A stretch of 64,000 nt of DNA from Thalassospira australica (GTDB lineage Bacteria > Pseudomonadota > Alphaproteobacteria > Rhodospirillales > Thalassospiraceae), in contig NZ_JRJE01000028.1 in the NCBI RefSeq assembly GCF_000763295.1, forward strand, positions 1 through 64,000, in the 5' to 3' direction. The notes under the pieces are model-generated. The model worked only from the letters and a program-made list of their open reading frames with translations. It was not told the DNA's origin and did no database searches. Positions 1-9,500 of the stretch are shown piece by piece. The first letter of the stretch is position 1. Each line of letters begins with the position of its first letter. The translations under genes and the position numbers were made by a program.

Positions 1-1563
1 GCGATTGCGCTTGATATTGATGCAGGTCTGACCGACAGCTCGGAAACTCTTTCGGTCACGGTTAGTGGTGTTCCGGACGGCGCAACCTTGTCTGCTGGTA
101 CGGACAATGGCGATGGCACGTGGACGCTATCTGCAGATGATCTTGAAGGTCTGACGGTCACGCCAGCCGATGACTTCTCCGGTAGTTTTGATCTTGGTGT
201 GACAGCAACGTCTGCCGATGGTGAAGACGTTGCGACGACCACGGACAGCATCTCCGTTGATGTTGCCGGTGTGGCTGATGCGCCGACGCTTGAGACTGCT
301 GATGCTTCTGGTTCTGAAGACAGCGCGATTGCACTGGATATTGACGCGGGGCTGACGGATTCTAGCGAAGTCCTGAGCGTAACCATCTCTGGTGTTCCGG
401 ATGGCGCAACCCTGTCTGCAGGTACGGATAATGGCGATGGCACCTGGAGCCTGAGCTCGGATGACTTCGAAGGTCTGACGATCACGCCAGCCGATGACTT
501 CTCTGGTAGCTTCGACCTTGGCGTGACGGCCACATCTGCTGACGGTGAAGATGTCGCAACGACGACGGACAGCATCACGGTTGATGTGACAGGTGTGGCG
601 GATGTACCGACGCTTGAGACGGATGATGCCAGTGGTTCGGAAGACAGTGCCATTGCACTTGATATCGACGCAGGCCTCACGGATTCCAGCGAAGTTCTGA
701 GCGTGACTATCTCCGGTGTTCCGGAAGGTGCGACCTTGTCGGCAGGGACGGACAATGGGGATGGCACCTGGAGCCTGAGTTCGGGTGACCTTGAAGGTCT
801 GACGCTCACGCCAGCTGATGACTTCTCTGGTAGCTTCGATCTTGGCGTCACTGCCCAATCTGCTGACGGTGAAGATGTTGCGACCACGACGGATACGTTG
901 ACGGTTGACGTTGCCGGTGTCGCGGATGCGCCGACGCTTGAGACGGCCGATGCCAGTGGTTCGGAAGACAATGCGATCGCATTGGACATCGATGCAGGTC
1001 TGACAGATTCGAGCGAAACTCTTTCGGTCACGATTAGTGGCGTGCCGGATGGCGCGACCTTGTCTGCCGGGACCGATAACGGAGATGGCACCTGGAGCCT
1101 GAGTTCGGATGACCTTGAAGGTCTGACGGTCACGCCAGCGGATGACTTCTCTGGCAGCTTTGATATTGGCGTCACCGCTCAATCGGCTGACGGCGAAGAT
1201 GTTGCGACGGCAACTGACAGCATCACGGTTGATGTTGCCGGTGTCGCGGATGCACCGACTTTGGATGTGGCTGATGCCAGTGGTTCGGAAGACAATGCCA
1301 TCGCATTGGATATCGACGCCGGTCTGACGGACAGCTCGGAAACCCTCTCAATCACGATCAGTGGTGTTCCGGATGGTGCAACCCTGTCTGCGGGTTCAGA
1401 CAATGGTGATGGCACCTGGAGCTTGAGCTCTGATGACCTTGAAGGCCTGACGATTACGCCAGCTGATGACTTCTCTGGCAGCTTTGATCTCGGCGTCACC
1501 GCCCAATCGGCTGACGGCGAAGATGTTGCCTGTTGCGGGTGTTGCCGATGCGCCAATACTTGA
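1..1563 (+). CDS. Adhesin fragment 1 (repeat copies 1-5, frame 1)
   Basis: The reading frame is open from the first base and enters repeat copy 1 at about residue 19 of the 108-aa unit, so the true start is upstream. It covers copies 1 to 5 and runs into a stop after the deletion near 1530, where the normal end of the copy (VATTTDSITVDV) is lost and translation continues as a cysteine-rich out-of-frame tail. The following fragment (frame 2, copies 6-8) continues to about 2356. Confidence 0.7.
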   Translation, partial: AIALDIDAGLTDSSETLSVTVSGVPDGATLSAGTDNGDGTWTLSADDLEGLTVTPADDFSGSFDLGVTATSADGEDVATTTDSISVDVAGVADAPTLETADASGSEDSAIALDIDAGLTDSSEVLSVTISGVPDGATLSAGTDNGDGTWSLSSDDFEGLTITPADDFSGSFDLGVTATSADGEDVATTTDSITVDVTGVADVPTLETDDASGSEDSAIALDIDAGLTDSSEVLSVTISGVPEGATLSAGTDNGDGTWSLSSGDLEGLTLTPADDFSGSFDLGVTAQSADGEDVATTTDTLTVDVAGVADAPTLETADASGSEDNAIALDIDAGLTDSSETLSVTISGVPDGATLSAGTDNGDGTWSLSSDDLEGLTVTPADDFSGSFDIGVTAQSADGEDVATATDSITVDVAGVADAPTLDVADASGSEDNAIALDIDAGLTDSSETLSITISGVPDGATLSAGSDNGDGTWSLSSDDLEGLTITPADDFSGSFDLGVTAQSADGEDVACCGCCRCANT

Positions 1564-2306
1564 TGTCGCCGATGCTTCGGGTTCTGAAGACAGTGCGATC
1601 GCATTGGACATCGATGCGGGTCTGACCGACAGCTCGGAAACTCTCGCAGTCACGATCAGTGGTGTTCCGGACGGTGCAACCTTGTCTGCCGGTACGGACA
1701 ATGGGGACGGCACCTGGAGCCTGAGTTCGGACGACCTTGAAGGTCTGACGCTCACGCCAGCGGATGACTTCTCTGGCAGCTTTGATCTTGGTGTCACCGC
1801 CCAATCTGCTGACGGCGAAGATGTTGCAACGACCACGGATACGTTGACGGTTGATGTTGCGGGTGTTGCTGATGCGCCGACGCTTGAGACTTCTGATGCT
1901 TCTGGTTCAGAAGACAATGCCATTGCACTCGACATTGATGCTGGTCTGACCGACAGCTCGGAAACTCTTTCGGTCACGATCAGTGGTGTTCCCGATGGTG
2001 CAACCTTGTCTGCCGGTACGGACAATGGCGATGGTACCTGGAGTTTGAGCTCTGATGATCTTGAAGGTCTGACGATCACGCCAGCGGATGATTACAGCGG
2101 ATCATTTGATCTTGGTGTGACGGCAACCTCTGCCGATGGCGAAGATGTTGCGACGACCACGGACAGCATCACGGTTGATGTAGCCGGCGTTGCCGATGCG
2201 CCGATACTTGATGTCGCGGATGCGTCGGGCAATGAAGACACCGCGATTGCGCTTGATATTGATGCAGGTCTGACCGACAGCTCGGAAACTCTTTCGGTCA
2301 CGGTTA

Positions 2307-5090
2307 GTGGTGTTCCGGACGGCGCAACCTTGTCTGCTGGTGCTATCTGCAGATGATCTTGAAGGTCTGACGATTACACCAACGGATGACTTCAGCGGTT
2401 CGTTTGACCTTGGTGTCACCGCCCAATCTGCGGATGGCGAGGATGTCGCAACGACGACGGATACGTTGACGGTTGATGTCGCTGGTGTGGCGGATGCGCC
2501 AACGCTCGAGACTTCAGACGCCAGTGGTTCGGAAGACAGTGCAATTGCATTGGACATTGACGCGGGGCTGACGGATTCCAGCGAAACTCTTTCGGTCACG
2601 ATCAGTGGCGTGCCGGATGGCGCGACCTTGTCTGCAGGTACGGACAATGGCGATGGCACTTGGAGCCTGAGCTCGGATGATCTTGAAGGCCTGACGATTA
2701 CGCCGGCTGACGATTACAGCGGTTCGTTTGATCTTGGTGTGACGGCAACCTCTGCGGATGGCGAAGATGTTGCGACCACGACGGATACGTTGACGGTTGA
2801 CGTTGCCGGTGTCGCGGATGCGCCAATACTTGATGTCGCGGATGCGTCGGGCAATGAAGACAGTGCAATTGCACTCGACATCAATGCGGGCCTGACCGAC
2901 AGCTCGGAAGCTCTGTCCGTGACCATCTCCGGCGTGCTGGATGGTGCAACCTTGTCTGCCGGGACCGATAACGGCGATGGCACTTGGAGTCTGAGCTCGG
3001 ACGATCTTGAAGGTCTGACGATCACGCCAGCCGATGACTTCTCTGGTAGCTTCGACCTTGGCGTGACGGCCACATCTGCTGACGGTGAAGATGTCGCAAC
3101 GACTACGGACAGCATCACGGTTGATGTGACAGGTGTGGCGGATGCACCGACGCTTGAGACGGATGATGCCAGCGGTTCGGAAGACAGTGCCATTGCACTT
3201 GATATCGACGCAGGCCTCATGGATTCCAGCGAAGTTCTGAGCGTGACCATCTCCGGTCTTCCGGACGGCGCGACCTTGTCTGCCGGGACGGACAATGGGG
3301 ATGGCACCTGGAGCCTGAGTTCGGACGACCTTGAAGGTCTGACGATTACGCCAGCCGATGACTTCTCTGGCAGCTTTGATCTTGGTGTGACAGCAACCTC
3401 TGCCGATGGCGAGGATGTTGCCACCACAACCGATAGCATCACGGTTGATGTTGCCGGTGTTGCCGATGCGCCAACGCTCGAGACTTCTGATGCTTCTGGT
3501 TCAGAAGACAATGCCATCGGACTGGACATCGATGCCGGCCTTACAGATTCCAGTGAGGTTCTGAGCATCACGGTTAGTGGTGTTCCCGATGGTGCAACCT
3601 TGTCTGCGGGTACGGACAATGGGGATGGCACCTGGAGCCTGAGTTCGGATGACCTTGAAGGTCTGACGGTCACGCCAGCGGATGACTTCGGCGGTTCGTT
3701 TGATCTTGGTGTGACAGCAACGTCTGCCGATGGCGAGGATGTTGCGACGACCACCGACAGCCTCACCGTTGATGTTGCGGGTGTTGCCGATACCCCGACT
3801 TTGGATGTCGCGGATGCTTCGGGCAATGAAGACAGTGCTATTGCATTGGGCATCGACGCGGGGTTGACCGACAGCTCGGAAACTCTCTCGGTCACGATCA
3901 GTGATGTTCCGGACGGTGCAACCCTGTCTGCCGGGACGAACAATGGTGATGGCACCTGGAGCCTGAGTTCGGATGATCTTGAAGGTCTGACGATTACACC
4001 GGCTGATGACTTCTCTGGTAGCTTCGACCTTGGCGTCACCGCCCAATCGGCTGACGGTGAAGATGTTGCGACCACAAGTGGTTCTATCACTGTGGACGTT
4101 GCCGGTGTTGCGGATGCGCCGACGCTTGAGACGGCCGATGCCAGTGGTTCGGAAGACAGCGCGATCGCTCTTGATATTGATGCAGGCCTGACAGATTCGA
4201 GCGAAGTTCTGGGCGTGACGATCAGTGGTGTTCCGGACGGCGCAAGCCTGTCTGCGGGGACGGATAATGGGGATGGCACTTGGAGTCTGAGTTCGGATGA
4301 CCTCGAAGGTCTGACGATTACGCCAGCGGATGACTTCTCTGGCAGTTTTGACCTTGGTGTCTCTGCCCAATCTGCTGATGGTGAAGATGTTGCGACGACC
4401 ACGGATGCGTTGACGGTTGATGTTGCGGGTGTTGCCGATGCGCCAACGCTCGAGACTTCTGATGCTTCGGGGTCGGAAGACAATGCAATCGCTCTGGACA
4501 TTGACGCAGGCCTCTCAGATTCCAGTGAAACTCTCTCGGTTACCATCAGGGGTGTTCCGGATGGCGCGACCCTGTCTGCGGGTACGGACAATGGCGATGG
4601 CACGTGGACGCTATCTGCAGATGATCTTGAAGGTCTAACGATTACGCCAGCCGATGACTTCTCTGGCAGCTTTGATCTCGGCGTCACCGCTCAATCGGCT
4701 GATGGCGAAGATGTTGCAACGACCACGGACAGCATCACGGTTGACGTTGCCGGCGTGGCCGATGCGCCAACACTTGATGTCGCGGATGCTTCTGGTTCGG
4801 AAGACAGTGCGATTGCGCTGGATATCGATGCCGGTCTGACCGACAGCTCGGAAACTCTTTCGGTCACGATCAGTGGTGTTCCGGACGGTGCAAACTTGTC
4901 TGCGGGTACAGACAATGGTGATGGTACCTGGAGCCTGAGCTCAGATGACCTTGAAGGTCTGACGATCACGCCAGCGGATGACTTCTCCGGTAGCTTCGAT
5001 CTTGGCGTCACCGCCCAGTCGGCTGATGGTGAAGATGTTGCAACGACCACGGACAGCATCACTGTTGACGTTGGATACGCCGACGCTTGA
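2307..5090 (+). CDS. Adhesin fragment 3 (repeat copies 8-16, frame 3)
   Basis: This is an uninterrupted stretch of about eight 108-aa repeats in frame 3. In-frame homology really starts just after the 2341 deletion; the first residues from 2307 are out-of-frame translation. It ends at a TGA created by the 11-nt deletion near 5073. Each copy shows the same order: TLE/DxxDASGSED, AIALDIDAGLTDSSE, VTISGVPDGATLSAG, NGDGTWSLSSDDLEGL, TPADDFSGSFDLGV. Short frame-1 and frame-2 pieces carry copies 17-19 and 19-21 on to 6412. Confidence 0.65.
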   Translation: MVFRTAQPCLLVLSADDLEGLTITPTDDFSGSFDLGVTAQSADGEDVATTTDTLTVDVAGVADAPTLETSDASGSEDSAIALDIDAGLTDSSETLSVTISGVPDGATLSAGTDNGDGTWSLSSDDLEGLTITPADDYSGSFDLGVTATSADGEDVATTTDTLTVDVAGVADAPILDVADASGNEDSAIALDINAGLTDSSEALSVTISGVLDGATLSAGTDNGDGTWSLSSDDLEGLTITPADDFSGSFDLGVTATSADGEDVATTTDSITVDVTGVADAPTLETDDASGSEDSAIALDIDAGLMDSSEVLSVTISGLPDGATLSAGTDNGDGTWSLSSDDLEGLTITPADDFSGSFDLGVTATSADGEDVATTTDSITVDVAGVADAPTLETSDASGSEDNAIGLDIDAGLTDSSEVLSITVSGVPDGATLSAGTDNGDGTWSLSSDDLEGLTVTPADDFGGSFDLGVTATSADGEDVATTTDSLTVDVAGVADTPTLDVADASGNEDSAIALGIDAGLTDSSETLSVTISDVPDGATLSAGTNNGDGTWSLSSDDLEGLTITPADDFSGSFDLGVTAQSADGEDVATTSGSITVDVAGVADAPTLETADASGSEDSAIALDIDAGLTDSSEVLGVTISGVPDGASLSAGTDNGDGTWSLSSDDLEGLTITPADDFSGSFDLGVSAQSADGEDVATTTDALTVDVAGVADAPTLETSDASGSEDNAIALDIDAGLSDSSETLSVTIRGVPDGATLSAGTDNGDGTWTLSADDLEGLTITPADDFSGSFDLGVTAQSADGEDVATTTDSITVDVAGVADAPTLDVADASGSEDSAIALDIDAGLTDSSETLSVTISGVPDGANLSAGTDNGDGTWSLSSDDLEGLTITPADDFSGSFDLGVTAQSADGEDVATTTDSITVDVGYADA

Positions 5091-6558
5091 GACTTCTGAT
5101 GCTTCGGGCAATGAAGACAGTGCTATTGCATTGGGCATCGACGCGGGGCTGACCGACAGCTCGGAAACTCTTTCGGTCACGATCAGTGGTGTTCCGGACG
5201 GTGCAAACTTGTCTGCGGGTACGGACAATGGGGACGGCACCTGGAGCCTGAGCTCGGATGATCTTGACGGTCTGACGATCACGCCAGCTGATGACTTCAG
5301 CGGTTCGTTTGATCTTGGGGTGACAGCGACGTCTGCCGATGGCGAAGACGTTGCGACGACCACGGATAGCGTCACGGTTGATGTGGCAGGTGTGGCCGAT
5401 GCGCCGACTTTGGATGTCGCGGATGCTTCGGGGTCGGAAGACAGTGCGATTGCGCTGGATATCGATGCCGGTCTGACCGACAGTTCGGAAAGTCTCTCGG
5501 TCACGATCAGTGATGTTCCGGACGGTGCAACCTTGTCTGCGGGTACAGACAATGGGGATGGCACCTGGAGACTGAGTTCGGATGATCTTGAAGGTCTGAC
5601 GATTACACCGGCGGATGACTTCTCTGGCAGCTTTGATCTTGGTATCACCGCCCAATCTGCTGATGGTGAAGATGTTGCCACCACGACGGACAGCATCACG
5701 GTTGATGTTGCCGGTGTCGCGGATGCGCCGACGCTTGAGACGGCTGATGCCAGTGGCTCAGAAGACAATGACCGACAGCTCGGAAATTCTGAGCGTGACC
5801 ATCTCCGGTGTTCCGGACGGCGCGACCTTGTCTGCAGGTGCCGACAATGGAGACGGTACCTGGAGCCTGAGCTCTGATGATCTTGAAGGCCTGACGATCA
5901 CGCCAGCGGATGACTTCTCTGGCAGTTTTGACCTTGGTGTCTCTGCCCAATCTGCTGATGGTGAAGATGTTGCCACGACCACGGATGCGTTGACGGTTGA
6001 TGTTGCGGGTGTTGCCGATGCGCCAACGCTTGAGGCTTCAGATGCCAGTGGTTCGGAAGACAGTGCCATTGCACTCGACATCGATGCCGGTCTGACCGAC
6101 AGTTCGGAAAGTCTCTCGGTCACGGTTAGTGGTGTCCCGGATGGTGCAACCTTGTCTGCGGGTACGGACAATGGCGATGGCACGTGGACGCTATCTGCAG
6201 ATGATCTTGAAGGTCTGACGATTACGCCAGCGGATGACTTCTCTGGCAGCTTTGATCTCGGCGTCACCGCTCAATCGGCTGATGGCGAGGATGTTGCCAC
6301 CACGACGGACAGCATCACGGTTGATGTTGCCGGTGTCGCGGATGCGCCGACGCTTGAGACGGCTGATGCCAGTGGCTCAGAAGACAATTCACCGACAGCT
6401 CGGAAGTTCTGACGGTCATCATCTCTGGCGTTCCGGATGGCGCGACGCTGTCTGCGGGTACGGACAACGGCGATGGCACCTGGAGCCTGAGCTCTGATGA
6501 TCTTGAAGGGCTGACGGTTACGCCGGCCGATGACTTCTCTGGCAGCTTTGATCTCGGC

Positions 6559-9500
6559 GTGACGGCAACCTCTGCGGATGGCGAGGATGTTGCGACGACC
6601 ACGGATAGCCTGATTGTCGATGTTGAAGGCGTGGCCGATGCGCCGACTTTGGATGTCGCCGATGCTTCTGGTTCAGAAGACAATGCGATCGCATTGGACA
6701 TTGATGCGGGGCTGACAGATTCCAGCGAAGTCCTGAGCGTAACCATCTCGGGTGTTCCGGATGGCGCGACCCTGTCTGCAGGTACGGACAATGGCGATGG
6801 CACCTGGAGCCTGAGTTCGGATGATCTAGAAGGCCTTACGCTCACGCCAGCTGATGACTTCTCTGGCAGCTTTGATCTCGGCGTGACGGCAACCTCTGCC
6901 GATGGCGAGGATGTTGCGACGACCACCGACAGCATCACGGTTGATGTTGCCGGTGTTGCCGATGCGCCAACACTTGATGTCGCCGATGCATCGGGCTCCG
7001 AAGATTCCGCGATCGCATTGGATATCGATGCCGGCCTGACGGACAGCTCAGAAACTCTTTCGGTCACGATCAGTGGTGTTCCGGACGGCGCAAGTCTGTC
7101 TGCGGGGGCGGATAATGGAGACGGCACCTGGAGCCTGAGTTCGGATGACCTTGAAGGTCTGACCGTCACGCCACCGGAAGATTACAGCGGAAGCTTTGAT
7201 CTGGAGATTACGGCGAGTACGCAGGATGGCATTGATATCGCGACTGTGACCGATACGGTTATGGTGAATGTGATTGGAGAAGCCGATCTGCCGACGCTTG
7301 AAATTTCAGATGCCAGCGGTTCGGAAGATAACATAATCGCACTCGACATCGACGCTGCCCTGACGGATTCCAGTGAAGTTCTGAGCGTGACCATATCTGG
7401 CGTACCGGACGGAGCGACCCTGTCGGCCGGAACGGACAATGGGGATGGTACCTGGAGCCTCAGTCCGGATGACTTTGAAGGTCTGACGATCACACCGGCT
7501 GACGATTATAGCGGATCGTTTGATCTTGGCGTTACTGCTCAATCTGCGGATGGTGAAGATGTTGCCACCACGACGGATACGTTGACGGTTGAGGTTGTGG
7601 GTGTGGCCGATGCGCCGACTTTGGATGTGGCTGATGCTTCTGGTTCAGAAGACAGTGCGATTGCACTGGATATTGACGCGGGGCTGACAGATTCCAGTGA
7701 AGTTCTGAGCGTGACCATTACCGGTGTTCCGGACGGTGCAACCTTGTCTGCTGGTACGGATAATGGTGATGGCACCTGGAGCCTGAGTTCGGACGATCTT
7801 GATGGTCTGACGATTACGCCAGCCGATGACTTCTCCGGCAGTTTTGATCTTGGAGTGACGGCAACCTCGGTAGATGGAGACGACAGCAGCAGTTTGACGC
7901 AAAGTCTTCAGGTTACCGTTGAGGACGATCCGAACGATACGGTTATCGGAACTGGTGGCGAAGATGTTATTTCAACCGGCGAAGGCGATGATTATATCAA
8001 CGCAAAGGGCGGGAGCGACACAATCGATGCCGGTTCGGGGGACGATACGGTTTATGCCGGTGGTGGCCGCGATACCATTAGCGCAGGCGACGGAGATGAC
8101 TACATCAACGCCGGCGGGTCGCATGATATTGTCAATGCGGGTGACGGCAACGACACGATTATAGGTGGTGGTGGCAAAGATACGCTGTCAGGGGGCGAAG
8201 GCGATGATTATATCAATGCTGGCAACTCCAGCGATATTGTAGCTGGCGATGCCGGTAACGACACCATTCTTGGCGGCAGTGGCAAAGATACCCTCGATGG
8301 TGGCGACGGAACCGATACCCTTTATGGCGGGAGTTCGCATGATATCCTGACCGGGTCAGGGGATGACAAACTTTATGGTGAATCAGGTTCTGACGAAATC
8401 CGCTATACGGTCGAGCTGGATGGAGAGGGAACCGGGATTATTGACGGCGGTTCTGATACAGACAGCCTGAAACTTTACCTGACAGCAGACCAGCTTTCAT
8501 CCGATGGCGTGATTGATGCGCTGCAAGACTTGCAGGATCATATTGAATCTGGAGACGGCGGGAGCCTTTCGCTGGAGGCGCTTGGTGTTGAAGTTGATAA
8601 CATCGAGAACCTTGAAATCTATGTAGATGGCGCGCTCTATGATCCGGCTGCAGAAGCACCGACATTATCGGCGTCCGACGCAGCAGGTGGCGAAGATACT
8701 GCGATTGCGCTTGATATTGCTGCGGGGCTGACGGACAGCACCGAGATCCTGACAGTCACCATCTCCGGTGTGCCTGATGGCGCAAGCCTGTCGGCAGGTG
8801 CGGACAATGGTGACGGCACCTGGACACTCAGTGCAAGCGACCTTGACGGTTTGGCCATTACTCCTGCTGATGATTACAGCGGGTCGTTCGATCTGGACAT
8901 CACTGCAACTTCTGCATCCGGGAATGACAGCGCTACCCAAAGTGACACGATCACGGTTGATGTTGAAGGCGTGGCAGACGCACCGACACTTGATGTCGCG
9001 GATGCGTCAGGGAATGAAGATAATGCGATTGCGCTCGATATTGATGCTGGTCTGGCAGACAGTTCTGAGGTCTTGACCGTCGATATTTCAGGCGTGCCCG
9101 ATGGCGCGACCTTGTCGGCAGGTACGGACAATGGCGATGGCACCTGGACGCTATCTGCAGATGATCTTGAAGGTTTGACGATCACGCCGGCCGGTGACTT
9201 CTCTGGCAGCTTTGATCTTGGTGTGACGGCAACCTCTGCTGATGGCGAGGATACGGCAAGTGTATCCGACACCATTACGATTGATGTTTCGGGCATCGCA
9301 GACACGCCAACACTGGAAGTGTCTGATGCGTCGGGCAATGAAGATACGGACATTGCGCTTAATATTGATGCGGGTCTGTCCGACAGCTCGGAAACTCTCT
9401 CAGTCACGATCAATGGCGTTCCGGAAGGTGCGACCCTGTCTGCGGGTACGGATAACGGGGATGGCACGTGGAGTTTGAGTTCGGACGACCTTGAAGGTCT

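Larger units (their letters stand above)
1..7930 (+). repeat. Block A: 25 tandem copies of a 324-bp coding repeat
   Basis: The period is 324 bp, seen for example in the motif ATGGCGATGG at 107 and 431 and its variant at 755. Twenty-five copies (the first partial) minus about 120 nt of deletions account for the full length. Copies alternate between types beginning TLDVADASG, TLETADASG, TLETSDASG and TLETDDASG, so they are not identical. Some stretches of 70-100 nt are identical between distant copies, as in 1-99 and 2243-2341, which points to recent duplication or gene conversion. Confidence 0.9.

Noticed and set aside
2714-4687. Long minus-strand open frame (657 codons) in the adhesin repeats
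   Set aside because: It is the antisense shadow of a repeat with biased codon use; the same Ser/Pro/Ala-rich pattern repeats every 324 bp and has no ribosome site or family resemblance.
1500-6410. Programmed ribosomal frameshifting in the adhesin
   Set aside because: There is no slippery sequence, and each break removes 11-29 nt relative to other copies, which is deletion rather than recoding.
1-7930. CRISPR array or satellite DNA
   Set aside because: The 324-bp repeats are contiguous and coding, with no spacers.
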